From NCBI GenBank assembly GCA_023433585.1, contig JAEZCL010000264.1:1-25677 (forward strand): 25,677 bases of DNA, in the 5' to 3' direction. This DNA comes from Pseudomonadota bacterium. GTDB taxonomy: Bacteria > Pseudomonadota > Alphaproteobacteria > Caulobacterales > Caulobacteraceae. Shown in pieces: positions 14,041-21,321 of this stretch. Below the pieces are notes generated by a model, which saw only the letters and a program-made list of their open reading frames with translations, did no database searches and was not told the DNA's origin. Position 1 is the first letter of the stretch. Each line of letters begins with the position of its first letter. A program made the position numbers and the translations under genes.

Positions 14041-15162
14041 ATGAGGACAACCCAGGCGCTGCTGAGCACCATCGAGTCGATCCACAGCGCCGGTCTCGAC
14101 CCGGATCGGTGGCCCGACGCGATGGAGGATGTCCGCCGTTTCGTCGGCGCCGCCGGCGCGTCTGTCGAAATCTATGACTATGGCCGCCGGCGCCACCGCC
14201 TGTGGCGCGGCGTGGGCGTGGAGCCCGAGATGCTGGACCAGTATCTGGCCTTTCACTCGCCCGAGAATCCCTATGCGCCCGGCGCTCGGACGGTTTCAGC
14301 GGAAAGGCGCTTTCACGGCGACCTGGTGCTCGACCCCTCTGGGCTGGATCGTGAACCCTTCTATGCGTCCTACATCACCTTCACCGACCCCCGCTGCCTC
14401 AGCGCCGTGTTCCTGGACGACGGCCGGGGCGATGAGGTCGTGCTCACCGCGTCGCGCTATGCCGGCTGCGGCCACGCGCGGGCCGAGGACGCGGCGGCGC
14501 TGGCGCATCTGGCGCCGCATGTGAAGACCGCCCTGCAGGTCGCCGCCCGGCTGAACGGCGCCCGGCATGAGGCCCATGCCCTGTCCCAGACGCTGGATCT
14601 GATTCCAAGCGGCGCCGTGCTGCTGGACGCACAGGGCGGCGTCATCCACGCCAATGCGGCGTTTCAGGCCATGGCGCGCGAGAACGATGGCCTGTCTCTG
14701 ACCTCGGCGGGAGTGGGCGTGGCCTGCCCCATGGCTCGCCGTCGCCTGGGCGAGGCCCTGACCGCCGCCATGGCCCTGGCCAGGGGGGAGGGGACTCAGG
14801 CCTGCCCGGCGTTCACGGTCCCCCGTCCTTCCGGCGGCCCGCCCTATACGATGTTCGCCCGACCCTTGCTCAACAGCGAACAACCTTCGGACGGCGCGGC
14901 GGCGGTTCTGTTCGTTCACTCACCCCTGGCGGCCGATCCCGGAGGGGGTCTGTCCGCCGCCCTGCGCGATATGCTGGGCCTGACGGCGGCGGAGACGCAT
15001 CTGGCCTCGGCGCTGGTGCGCGGGGTCTCGCCCAGCGACTATGCGCGCGCGCGCAAGGTCAGCATCAACACCGTTTACACGCACCTGCGTCGTCTCAAGG
15101 ACAAGACGGGCGCGCACCGCATGGCCGAACTGATCCATCTGCTGAACGCCGGCGCGGCCTGA
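14041..15162 (+). CDS. LuxR-type transcriptional regulator with PAS-like domain
   Basis: The protein (373 aa from ATG 14041) ends in a LuxR/FixJ helix-turn-helix: LGLTAAETHLASALVRGVSPSDYARARKVSINTVYTHLRRLKDKTGAHRMAELI. The middle (about 190-230) reads TLDLIPSGAVLLDAQGGVIHANAAFQAMA, the opening of a PAS-like sensor. The N-terminal 170 residues form another probable sensory region (FVGAAGASVEIYDYG, YLAFHSPENPYAPG, LVLDPSGLDREPFYASYI). There is no receiver domain, so it is not a two-component regulator. A GTG at 13984 would extend the protein but the added residues look unconserved, and neither start has a good ribosome site. It is divergent from the secreted barrel gene and points at the flagellin gene; it may control either. 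Confidence 0.8.
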   Translation: MRTTQALLSTIESIHSAGLDPDRWPDAMEDVRRFVGAAGASVEIYDYGRRRHRLWRGVGVEPEMLDQYLAFHSPENPYAPGARTVSAERRFHGDLVLDPSGLDREPFYASYITFTDPRCLSAVFLDDGRGDEVVLTASRYAGCGHARAEDAAALAHLAPHVKTALQVAARLNGARHEAHALSQTLDLIPSGAVLLDAQGGVIHANAAFQAMARENDGLSLTSAGVGVACPMARRRLGEALTAAMALARGEGTQACPAFTVPRPSGGPPYTMFARPLLNSEQPSDGAAAVLFVHSPLAADPGGGLSAALRDMLGLTAAETHLASALVRGVSPSDYARARKVSINTVYTHLRRLKDKTGAHRMAELIHLLNAGAA

Positions 15163-15259
15163 TTTCGCCCCGCCGGGCAAAACCTTCCCGTCCGCCCGGC
15201 AGGAATGACTCTTCGAGCCGCCTGCGGGGGCGAACTTCCCCAATATCAACGGCTTGAGT

Positions 15260-15276
15260 CCGGCCCGGTCCTTGCG
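15260..15276 (+). promoter_or_regulatory. Sigma-54 promoter of the flagellin gene
   Basis: The sequence CCGGCCCGGTCCTTGCG matches the sigma-54 pattern TGGCACG-N4-TTGC: GG at 15262-15263 and GC at 15274-15275 are separated by exactly 10 bp, and the -12 TTGC is perfect. Transcription should start near 15286-15288, giving a leader of about 70 nt. Class IV flagellin genes of Caulobacter use sigma-54, so the location fits. Confidence 0.7.
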
Positions 15277-15286
15277 TGTGCGCCCG

Positions 15287-15305
15287 CGAGCCGAGAACCG
15301 GCTCG
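15287..15305 (+). promoter_or_regulatory. Stem-loop at the predicted flagellin mRNA 5' end
   Basis: CGAGCCG (15287-15293) pairs perfectly with CGGCTCG (15299-15305) around the loop AGAAC. It would be the very first structure of the flagellin mRNA if transcription starts about 12 nt past the sigma-54 -12 element. In Caulobacter the FlbT protein acts on the flagellin mRNA leader, so this is a candidate target or stability element. Assignment is inferred. Confidence 0.45.
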
Positions 15306-15355
15306 GCGGCCAGAAGACCGCTTATCCCCCCGACCAGAATGGAAGGAACGCCGAC

Positions 15356-16180
15356 ATGAACTCGGTGAACGTCAACGTGGGCGCTCTGATTGCGCTCCAG
15401 AACCTGAACAAGACCAACCAGGACCTGGCCACAGCTCAGAATCGCATCAACACCGGGATGAAGGTGGCGTCCGCCAAGGACAATGGCTCGATCTGGGCCA
15501 TCGCCCAGGGCCAGCGCGCCGAAATCGGGGCGTTGAACGCGGTGTCTCAGTCTCTCGCCCGAGGCATCTCCTCGGTCGACGTGGCCATGGCCGCCGGCGA
15601 GTCGGTTTCCGACCTGCTGGTCCAGATGAAGGAGAAGGCCCTCGCGGCGACCGACGAAACCCTGACCAGCTCTTCCCGCGACGCGCTCAACGAAGACTTC
15701 CAGGCCCTGCGCGACCAGATCACCAGTGTCGTGACAAACGCCGAATTCAACGGGGTCAACCTGCTGAACACCGGCGCCACAGGCTTCGAATCTCTCGCCG
15801 ACGCGTCCGGCACGGCCCGGCTGACCGTTCCGGCGGAAGTCATGGCCCTGGGCGGGACCATCGTCTCGGTCGGCGTGACCCAAGGCATCGCCGCCGTGTC
15901 CGCGGCTTCGGCCGCCCTGGACGACGTGAACGACTCCATCGCCGCCGTCTCGGCCGCCCTGGCGCGGCTGGGCACCAAGTCCAAGGCGCTGGAGACGCAC
16001 GCGACGTTCGTCGGCAAGCTCCAGGATTCCCTGGAGGCGGGCGTGGGCAATCTGGTGGATGCGGACCTGGCGAAGGAAAGCGCAAGGCTCCAGGCGCTGC
16101 AGACCAAGCAGCAACTGGGCGTCCAGGCGCTGGGCATCGCCAATCAGGCGCCGCAGATGCTTCTGGGCCTGTTCCGCTAG
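15356..16180 (+). CDS. Flagellin
   Basis: A 274-aa flagellin, the building block of the flagellar filament, exported through the flagellar type III system. The N-terminal D0/D1 segment (SVNVNVGALIALQNLNKTNQDLATAQNRINTGMKVASAKDNGSIWAIAQGQRAEI) and the C-terminal D0/D1 segment (ADLAKESARLQALQTKQQLGVQALGIANQAPQMLLGLF) are both intact. The central variable part is short, so the size matches Caulobacter flagellins. ATG 15356 has GAAGGAA upstream; the frame's earlier start at 15254 lies in the leader. Expression is probably from the sigma-54 promoter at 15260-15276, with FlbT/FlaF acting on the message and the TPR glycosyltransferase on Ser/Thr residues of the product. I cannot tell which Caulobacter paralogue it equals. 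Confidence 0.95.
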   Translation: MNSVNVNVGALIALQNLNKTNQDLATAQNRINTGMKVASAKDNGSIWAIAQGQRAEIGALNAVSQSLARGISSVDVAMAAGESVSDLLVQMKEKALAATDETLTSSSRDALNEDFQALRDQITSVVTNAEFNGVNLLNTGATGFESLADASGTARLTVPAEVMALGGTIVSVGVTQGIAAVSAASAALDDVNDSIAAVSAALARLGTKSKALETHATFVGKLQDSLEAGVGNLVDADLAKESARLQALQTKQQLGVQALGIANQAPQMLLGLFR

Positions 16181-16225
16181 ACCATTTTTGCTTCAGGTCG
16201 GATCGACCTGAAGCCAAAAAATGGT
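16181..16225. repeat. Long inverted repeat directly after flagellin stop
   Basis: GCTTCAGGTCG (16190-16200) and CGACCTGAAGC (16204-16214) form a perfect 11-bp stem around GAT. The flanks ACCATTTTT and AAAAATGGT (16181-16189, 16217-16225) extend the pairing after a small mismatch, giving a stem of about 20 bp that begins at the first base after the flagellin stop. It would stabilise the mRNA 3' end or end transcription, though no U tract follows it on the plus strand. Confidence 0.7.
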
Positions 16226-16238
16226 CCAGCATCAAGGC

Positions 16239-16292
16239 GGAGCGAAATCTGGGTTCAGTCGGACTTTCGTCCAACCGGACCGATTTCGCTCC
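16239..16292. repeat. Second inverted repeat, 11-bp arms
   Basis: GGAGCGAAATC (16239-16249) is perfectly inverted as GATTTCGCTCC (16282-16292), with further short complementary blocks inside (GTCGGAC...GTCC near 16258-16272). It follows the flagellin 3' palindrome by 13 bp. The two together form a structured spacer of more than 110 bp. It may be a repetitive extragenic palindrome of this genome or a terminator pair. Confidence 0.6.
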
Positions 16293-16366
16293 AGATCTTG
16301 TTCAGGGATCAAGCGCCGGACGCGCGGGGCCTTCGGGCGTCGCCGTCCGGCGTTTCCTTTTCCGAC

Positions 16367-16816
16367 CTATCGCGGGATCGGCTGCGCGCAGGCTTCGGCC
16401 ACGCCGCGCTGACAGTCCGCGACACGACGCCGCCAGGCGGCCAGGTCCGCCTCATGCGCCTGTTGTCGCCGCAACACCTCGGCCTCATAGGCGGCCTGTT
16501 CAGCCTGATGCTCGCGCTCCAGGCGGGCCACCCATTCCGCGTGATCGCGAGTGCGGCGCATGAATTCCGCCTCGGCCGCCACGTTGGATTCGCGCACGGC
16601 GCGGTTGTGGGCGTCCACCTCGGCGTTCAGTTGCCGGGTCACCTCCGCTTCCGGGTCGTAGGGGGGCTTGTCGACCGCCGGGCCGTCGACGGCGACGGGA
16701 TCGACCGCGACCTCGGCGGGCGAGCGCTCGGCCAGCAGCGCGTCCACCGCGTCCTGTGCGGACGCCGACGCCGCGCCGATCAGGATCACGCCCGCCAGGC
16801 TCAGAAATCGGATCAT
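16367..16816 (-). CDS. Small secreted coiled-coil protein, unknown function
   Basis: I do not recognise this 149-aa protein. It starts with a signal peptide (MIRFLSLAGVILIGAASASA, cleavage about residue 20), so it is periplasmic or exported. A short Val/Asp/Pro-rich linker (SPAEVAVDPVAVDGPAVDKPPYDPEAE) is followed by a long charged helix, likely a coiled coil (VTRQLNAEVDAHNRAVRES...LEREHQAEQAAYEAEVLRRQQAHEADLAAWRRR). It ends in DCQRGVAEACAQPIPR, with two cysteines that could form a disulfide. I start it at ATG 16816, preceded by AAGGAGGATGGG; the longer frame begins at 16867 but adds a basic stretch before the signal peptide. Neighbours give no functional hint. Confidence 0.65.
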   Translation of the reverse strand: MIRFLSLAGVILIGAASASAQDAVDALLAERSPAEVAVDPVAVDGPAVDKPPYDPEAEVTRQLNAEVDAHNRAVRESNVAAEAEFMRRTRDHAEWVARLEREHQAEQAAYEAEVLRRQQAHEADLAAWRRRVADCQRGVAEACAQPIPR

Positions 16817-16993
16817 CCCATCCTCCTTGATCGAGCGGCGACGACGAAACGCTCGCCGCCCCGGCATCCTGAAACGGGCCAGCCGTCCCAGCGTTGCAAT
16901 ATCATGTCCTCGCCGCGTCGTCGCGGGGTGTCCATGGCCCCGGCCCTCTGCTAGTTGCGCCGTATACGGATCAAACCATGACAGGCGGCGCCG

Positions 16994-18466
16994 GTGGCCC
17001 AGGCCCTCGACAAGGACCTAAAGAAGCTCGGCCGGCTTGAGGCCGCCACCGCCGATCTGGGCCGCTCCCTGGCGTTGCCGGGCGTGGCGCTGCTGTTCCT
17101 GCTGGCGGTGTCGCTGTTCGCCTTCAGCATCGCCGGCGTGGGCGATCTGGCGATCTATGTGGTCTTCGGCACGGTCATCGCCGGCTACATGGCCCTGAAC
17201 ATCGGCGCCAACGACGTGGCCAACAACATGGCGCCGGCGGTGGGTTCGCGGGCTCTGTCCCTGACCGCCGCCCTGATTATCGCCGCGACCTGCGAGACGG
17301 CGGGCGCCCTGCTGGCGGGCGGGGACGTGGTGGACACCATATCCAAGGGGATCATCGCCCCGTCGCCGGACATCGGCGCGCGCGATCTCATCCTCATCAT
17401 GGTCTCGGCGCTGCTGGCCGCGTCACTGTGGCTGAACCTGGCCACGATCCTGCACGCGCCGGTGTCCACCACCCACGCCATCGTCGGGGCGGTGCTGGGC
17501 GCGGGGATCACCGCCTTCGGCCTGTCGGCGGTGTCCTGGCCGGTGATGGGGGGCATCGTGCTCAGCTGGGTCGTGTCGCCGGTGCTGGGCGGCCTGATCG
17601 CGGCGGTGCTCCTGGCCTTCATCAAGTGGCGCATCCTGTTCCAGGCCGATCGTGTCGCCGCCGCCCGCCGCTGGGCGCCCCTGCTGGTGGGCGTGATGTG
17701 CGGGGTCTTCACCCTGTATATGTTCAGCAAGGGGCTCAGCCGGATCTGGCGGCCTTCCGACGCCGTGGTCCTGGCGGCGGGCCTGGCCATGTTCGTCGTG
17801 GGCTGGCGAGGCTCGCGTCCCTGGGTCATCGCCCGTTCCGAGGGCATGGAGAACCGCCGCAAGCAGGTGGCCGTCCTGTTCATCCCGCCCCTGATCCTGG
17901 CGGCGGCCCTGCTGTCCTTCGCGCACGGCGCCAATGACGTGTCCAACGCGGTCGGCCCGCTGGCGGCCATCGTGGCGGCCGCCCAGAGCGGTTCGGCGGA
18001 CACCAGCGCCGTCGCCCTGCCGTTCTGGGTGCTGGTGGTCGGGGGGCTCGGCATCGCCCTGGGCCTGGCCCTGTTCGGGCCGCGCCTGATCCGCACGGTG
18101 GGCCAGAAGATCACCCGCATGGACCCCGTGCGCGCCTTCTGCGTGGCCCTGGCCGCCGGGGTTACGGTCTTGGCCGCCTCGGTGATGGGCCTGCCCGTCT
18201 CCTCGACCCATATCGCCATCGGCGGGATCTTCGGCGTGGGGCTGCTGCGCGAGGTCATGACCAACCGGGGCCTGCGTCCGCGCGCGCCCACGCCCGTGGC
18301 CGGCACGCCCGAGGCTGCGGTCAAGCGCGAGGCCAAGCGCCGCAAGCGCATGCTGGTGCGCCGCCGCCATCTGTGGGGCATAGGGGCGGCGTGGGTCGTC
18401 ACCGTGCCGCTGGCCGCCGGCCTGTCGGCGGTGATCTATCTGGTCCTGGACCGCCTGCTGGCCTGA
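16994..18466 (+). CDS. Inorganic phosphate transporter, PiT family
   Basis: The 490-aa membrane protein carries both PiT signatures, the inverted-repeat hallmark of sodium- or proton-coupled phosphate carriers: ALNIGANDVANNMAPAVGS (starting at residue 67) and SFAHGANDVSNAVGPLAAIV in the second half. The companion motifs HAPVSTTHAIVGAVLGAG and GLPVSSTHIAIGGIFGVG are also present. About ten hydrophobic segments are visible, with a basic stretch (KREAKRRKRMLVRRRH) before the last one. The start is GTG 16994; the ribosome site is weak. No DUF47/PhoU-like partner gene is next to it. It converges with the NUDIX gene, overlapping it by 31 bp at the 3' ends. Confidence 0.93.
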   Translation: MAQALDKDLKKLGRLEAATADLGRSLALPGVALLFLLAVSLFAFSIAGVGDLAIYVVFGTVIAGYMALNIGANDVANNMAPAVGSRALSLTAALIIAATCETAGALLAGGDVVDTISKGIIAPSPDIGARDLILIMVSALLAASLWLNLATILHAPVSTTHAIVGAVLGAGITAFGLSAVSWPVMGGIVLSWVVSPVLGGLIAAVLLAFIKWRILFQADRVAAARRWAPLLVGVMCGVFTLYMFSKGLSRIWRPSDAVVLAAGLAMFVVGWRGSRPWVIARSEGMENRRKQVAVLFIPPLILAAALLSFAHGANDVSNAVGPLAAIVAAAQSGSADTSAVALPFWVLVVGGLGIALGLALFGPRLIRTVGQKITRMDPVRAFCVALAAGVTVLAASVMGLPVSSTHIAIGGIFGVGLLREVMTNRGLRPRAPTPVAGTPEAAVKREAKRRKRMLVRRRHLWGIGAAWVVTVPLAAGLSAVIYLVLDRLLA

Positions 18467-19011
18467 CGGCGGCGTTTGCGCTGACGCCGGGCGTCCCTGG
18501 GTCCGGCGTCCTTTGGCTCCGCGCCGGGCCGTGTCGCGATCAGGTCCTCATGCAACCGGTCCAGCACGGCGATCAGTTCCGCATTGTCGATCAGCCGTCG
18601 GGCCTGACGATGCGTCGCCCAGTTCCGCCGCCGCCGCCGCCGTTCCGGCCAGTCCTTGGCCTGGTCGTGGACCTCCAGGGGATAGAGCTCGATCGTGATC
18701 GGACGCCGGGTGCGGCCCTTGACCTTTTCGCCGTGATAGACGCCGACGCCGGCTGCGGCGATGTCGCCCCGCACACCGGCTTCCTCCCAAGCCTCCTTGG
18801 CTGCGGATTCGGCGGGGGACATGTCAGCCTCGATCACGCCCTTGGGAAAGATCCAGCGCCCCGTGCGACGCGAGGTGACCAGAAGATAGACTGGTTCACC
18901 CTCGACCCAGGCATAGGGGATCGCACCGCTTTGAAGATCTGCGGCGCGCGCCTCCCGGAGGCGAAGTCGGCGGCGGCGAGTCGCCAGAGCCCGCGTGATG
19001 CGTCCCAACAT
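18436..19011 (-). CDS. NUDIX hydrolase, diphosphoinositol-phosphatase-like type
   Basis: The 191-aa protein has a Nudix fold: SGAIPYAWVEGEPVYLLVTSR, WIFPKGVIEADMSPAESAAKEAWEEAGV. The box ends in KEAWEEAGV with the catalytic glutamates present, while the first box Glu is replaced by Met, as is usual in the bacterial group related to diphosphoinositol polyphosphate and dinucleoside polyphosphate hydrolases. Such enzymes split X-linked diphosphates; the actual substrate is unknown. A strongly basic tail (RRQRKRRRQASRRSRTR) may bind nucleic acid or be disordered. The gene overlaps the 3' end of the convergent phosphate transporter gene. The ribosome site before ATG 19011 is weak. Confidence 0.85.
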   Translation of the reverse strand: MLGRITRALATRRRRLRLREARAADLQSGAIPYAWVEGEPVYLLVTSRRTGRWIFPKGVIEADMSPAESAAKEAWEEAGVRGDIAAAGVGVYHGEKVKGRTRRPITIELYPLEVHDQAKDWPERRRRRRNWATHRQARRLIDNAELIAVLDRLHEDLIATRPGAEPKDAGPRDARRQRKRRRQASRRSRTR

Positions 19012-19067
19012 GCCGACAGCCTAGCGGGCGCCGCTGAGTCGGGGGAGGGGGGCGGACGCGGCAATTG

Positions 19068-19101
19068 AAAACCGCCTCGACCCAATCGGGGCCGAGGCGG
19101 T
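19068..19101 (-). terminator. Terminator of tRNA-His
   Basis: ACCGCCTCG (19071-19079) pairs with CGAGGCGGT (19093-19101), with further inner pairing of CCC/GGG around AATC. On the minus strand the stem is followed by TTTC, a short U tract. It lies 18 bp past the tRNA 3' end. Confidence 0.75.
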
Positions 19102-19118
19102 CATGAAATCCTGGTCGA

Positions 19119-19195
19119 TGGTACCGCCCTCCCGGATCGAACGGGAGACCTCCAGAGCCACAATCTGGCGCTCTAACCAACTGAGCTAGGGCGGC
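19119..19195 (-). tRNA. tRNA-His (anticodon GTG), alphaproteobacterial type
   Basis: The minus strand folds as a 77-nt tRNA: acceptor GCCGCCC with GGGCGGT (first pair G-U), D arm GCTCAGTTGGTTAGAGC, anticodon stem CCAGA/TCTGG with loop TTGTGGC (anticodon GTG), T arm TCCCG-TTCGATC-CGGGA, discriminator A and encoded CCA. The base before the 5' G is C, so no G-1 is encoded, and position 73 is A, not C. Both deviations are known for a clade of alphaproteobacteria that includes Caulobacter. Confidence 0.95.
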
Positions 19196-19211
19196 GCATC
19201 GCGAAGGCCGG

Positions 19212-19240
19212 TGTCTAGCCGCACCGCGCCCGGCGATCAA
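19212..19240 (-). promoter_or_regulatory. Candidate promoter of tRNA-His
   Basis: On the minus strand TTGATC (19235-19240) and TAGACA (19212-19217) are 17 bp apart, about 16 bp upstream of the tRNA 5' end. The -35 is good, the -10 is only a partial match. Confidence 0.4.
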
Positions 19241-19264
19241 GCATCGGATGAAGCGACAGGGGCC

Positions 19265-20014
19265 TCACCAGCCCCGTTCGACGATATAGGCTTCAAGCTG
19301 GGCGATGCGGGTGCTGTCCGACGGGTGGGTCGAGGCGAACTCCGGCGTCGATCCCTGGCGCTGCTGGGACATCAGCCGCCACAGGGCCAGGGCCTCGCGC
19401 GGGCGGTATCCGGCGGCGGCCATGTAGTCCACGCCCAGACGGTCGGCCTCCAGCTCATGACGGCGTGAGAAGGGCAGCAGCACGCCCAGCTGCGCGCCCA
19501 CGCCGCCCAGGGCGCCCACGGCCTGGCCGTAATCTCCGGCGACGCCCTGGGCCACCTGAAGCCCGGTGGCCGCCAGGGCGGTCTGGGAATAGCGCTCGGC
19601 GGCGTGGCGGGCGATCACATGGCCGACCTCATGGCCGATCACGGCGGCCAGCTGATCGTCGTTCTGGACCAGGCCCAGCAGGCCCGTGGTGACGCCGATC
19701 TTGCCGTTGGGCAGGACGAAGGCGTTGGGGCTGTCATCCTGGAACACCTGATAGTCCCAGGCCATGTGGCCCAGGTTGGCGCCCTGGACGATGCGGCTTC
19801 CGACGGTGCGCACACGCTGGTTCTGGGCGGCGTTGGTCACGGGACGCTGTTCGCGCATGGCCTGGGCCCAGGCCTGGTCGGCCGAGGACTGCAGGGCCGC
19901 GTTGTCGACGATCAGCAATTGATTGCGGCCAAGGGTCTCGTTGTAGGCACAGGCGGCCAGGGCGGCGCTCAGGGCCGCAGCGCTCAGGATGGCTGCGGTG
20001 GACTTGCGGATCAT
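19265..20014 (-). CDS. M48-family metalloprotease lipoprotein
   Basis: This 249-aa protein is an M48 zinc endopeptidase of the envelope, related in layout to LoiP/BepA-type outer-membrane quality-control proteases. A signal peptide ends in the lipobox LAAC (Cys22), so it is a lipoprotein. The catalytic motif HEVGH is at 128-132, within IGHEVGHVIARHAAER, and the third zinc ligand is in HELEADRLGVDYM (Glu187 to Asp191). NAFVLPNGKIGVTTGLL precedes the active site as is usual. No TPR domain follows, unlike BepA. The ribosome site GGGAGG lies 5 nt before the ATG. It is downstream of the tonB terminator, so it is probably transcribed on its own. Confidence 0.93.
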   Translation of the reverse strand: MIRKSTAAILSAAALSAALAACAYNETLGRNQLLIVDNAALQSSADQAWAQAMREQRPVTNAAQNQRVRTVGSRIVQGANLGHMAWDYQVFQDDSPNAFVLPNGKIGVTTGLLGLVQNDDQLAAVIGHEVGHVIARHAAERYSQTALAATGLQVAQGVAGDYGQAVGALGGVGAQLGVLLPFSRRHELEADRLGVDYMAAAGYRPREALALWRLMSQQRQGSTPEFASTHPSDSTRIAQLEAYIVERGW

Positions 20015-20092
20015 GGGTTCCTCCCTCGTCGATCACTGGCGGCGTCGTAACGCCCAAGCTGTGCATTTGGCTCCGAGCGGGGGCGTAAGGCA

Positions 20093-20126
20093 AAAGAAAA
20101 CGCCCCGGAGTTGCCTCCGGGGCGTT
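20093..20126 (-). terminator. Strong intrinsic terminator after tonB
   Basis: AACGCCCCGGAG (20099-20110) pairs with CTCCGGGGCGTT (20115-20126) around a TTGC loop, a perfect 12-bp GC-rich stem. On the minus strand TTTTCTTTTG follows directly. It lies 24 bp past the tonB stop codon and ends the exbB-exbD-tonB operon. Confidence 0.92.
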
Positions 20127-20149
20127 GTTCTCGCGGTTGGACTGAAGGA

Positions 20150-20869
20150 TCAGCCCAGACGCCATCCGATCGGGATCCGGACCCGGGCTCCGCCGACGGG
20201 CGCGCCGTCGACAGTCTGGGGCCGCATCTGGAACCGGGGCGCCAGTTGCAGGCTGGCGCGGCCGAAGCCGGCGCCGGCGGGGCTTTCGCTGACGACACTG
20301 CAGTCCGTCAGTCGACCGTTGGCCTGCACCGTGCACTCGATGGTGGCCGAGCCTTCGGTGCCGTCCGCGTTGGCGCGGCTCGGGTAGAACCGAGCCATGT
20401 CGGAGCCCGACGGACGACGCACCCAATCCGGATTGGTGATGACGGACGGACGCGGCGGGGCCGGCGGGGCCGGAGGCGGCGGAGGGCCAGGGACGATCAC
20501 GGGCGGGCCCGTGTATTCGACGCGGTCTTCCTTCTTGGTCGCCTCGATCGGCAGCGTCACCGGAGGCGGCGGCGCATTCGGCACCTGGACCGGTTCACGC
20601 ACCTGCAGCTTGGGCGGCGGGGGCTGATCCGGCGGCGGAGGCGGCGGAGGCGGAGGCGGCGGCGGAACGAACGGGTCGATGATTTCGACCTCGATCGACT
20701 CGTCCGAATAGGACACCTCACGCAACACGAACTTGGCGTTGTAGAGGTACCAAGCCCCTAACACGTGGACAAAGACCGAAATCCCGATCCCCACCAGGAC
20801 GCCGGTCGACATCTTCTTCTTCCGGCGCGGCGGGTCCAGGAGTGGGTCGCGATGATGTTGTTCAGTCAT
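20150..20869 (-). CDS. tonB: TonB energy transducer
   Basis: The 239-aa protein has the TonB layout: a short basic cytoplasmic start (DPPRRKKK), one transmembrane anchor (about 21-41, STGVLVGIGISVFVHVLGAW), a periplasmic Pro-rich spacer with an uninterrupted run of 12 prolines near residue 70, and a C-terminal TonB domain (residues about 165-239: ARFYPSRANADGTEGSATIECTVQANGRL, with RIPIGW at the end). TonB passes energy from the ExbB-ExbD proton channel to outer-membrane receptors. Its upstream neighbours are exbD (15 bp away) and exbB. The spacer is rich in Pro but low in the Glu-Pro/Lys-Pro alternation of E. coli TonB. A terminator follows directly. Confidence 0.92.
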   Translation of the reverse strand: MTEQHHRDPLLDPPRRKKKMSTGVLVGIGISVFVHVLGAWYLYNAKFVLREVSYSDESIEVEIIDPFVPPPPPPPPPPPPDQPPPPKLQVREPVQVPNAPPPPVTLPIEATKKEDRVEYTGPPVIVPGPPPPPAPPAPPRPSVITNPDWVRRPSGSDMARFYPSRANADGTEGSATIECTVQANGRLTDCSVVSESPAGAGFGRASLQLAPRFQMRPQTVDGAPVGGARVRIPIGWRLG

Positions 20870-20884
20870 GCTGGCAACCGGACC

Positions 20885-21316
20885 CTATGCGTTATCTTCG
20901 CCGACGAGAGCGACGCTGTAGAAGCCGTTGTCCTGGAGCGCGTTCATGACCTGCATGAAATCGCCGTAGCGGACGCCTCTGTCAGCGCGGATGAAAATCC
21001 GCTCTTCCTCGGGATTGCGCCGCCCGATCAGGCGACGGAGGTCCTCGCCCATCTGATCGACGCTGGTTCGACCGTCGCCGATATACACATTCCCGTTGGG
21101 TTGCAGCGAGATGTACACCGGCGTCGGTGGGTTGGGTGCGGGCGGCGCCACGGCTGTCGGCAAGCTCACTTCAATCGACACGGTGGCGAGCGGAGCCGCC
21201 ACCATGAAGATGATCAGCAGAACCAGCATGACGTCCACAAAAGGCGTGACGTTGATTTCGCTGTTCTGCTCGATCTGATACTTGCCGCCGCCGCCGCCTC
21301 CGATTTTGGCGGCCAT
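20885..21316 (-). CDS. exbD: Biopolymer transporter ExbD
   Basis: This 143-aa protein is ExbD, the single-span partner of the ExbB channel. After a short cytoplasmic part with a Gly run (GGGGGGK) comes the conserved EINVTPFVDVMLVLLIIFMVAAPL, whose Asp in FVDV is the proton-carrying residue. The periplasmic domain follows (VYISLQPNGNVYIGDGRTSVDQMGEDLRRLI, IFIRADRGVRYGDFMQVMNALQDNGF), characteristic of the ExbD/TolR family. The gene follows exbB after 5 bp and precedes tonB, so it belongs to the TonB system rather than to TolQR. Confidence 0.94.
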   Translation of the reverse strand: MAAKIGGGGGGKYQIEQNSEINVTPFVDVMLVLLIIFMVAAPLATVSIEVSLPTAVAPPAPNPPTPVYISLQPNGNVYIGDGRTSVDQMGEDLRRLIGRRNPEEERIFIRADRGVRYGDFMQVMNALQDNGFYSVALVGEDNA

Positions 21317-21321
21317 CTAGA

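Noticed and set aside
16181..16225. Classic rho-independent terminator for flagellin
   Set aside because: The stem is excellent, but the downstream plus-strand flank is A-rich and pairs with the upstream T-rich flank; there is no U tract after the hairpin, so I list it as an inverted repeat.
17185..18402. A 405-codon open frame on the minus strand
   Set aside because: Antisense to the PiT transporter, whose duplicated GANDV signatures are unambiguous.
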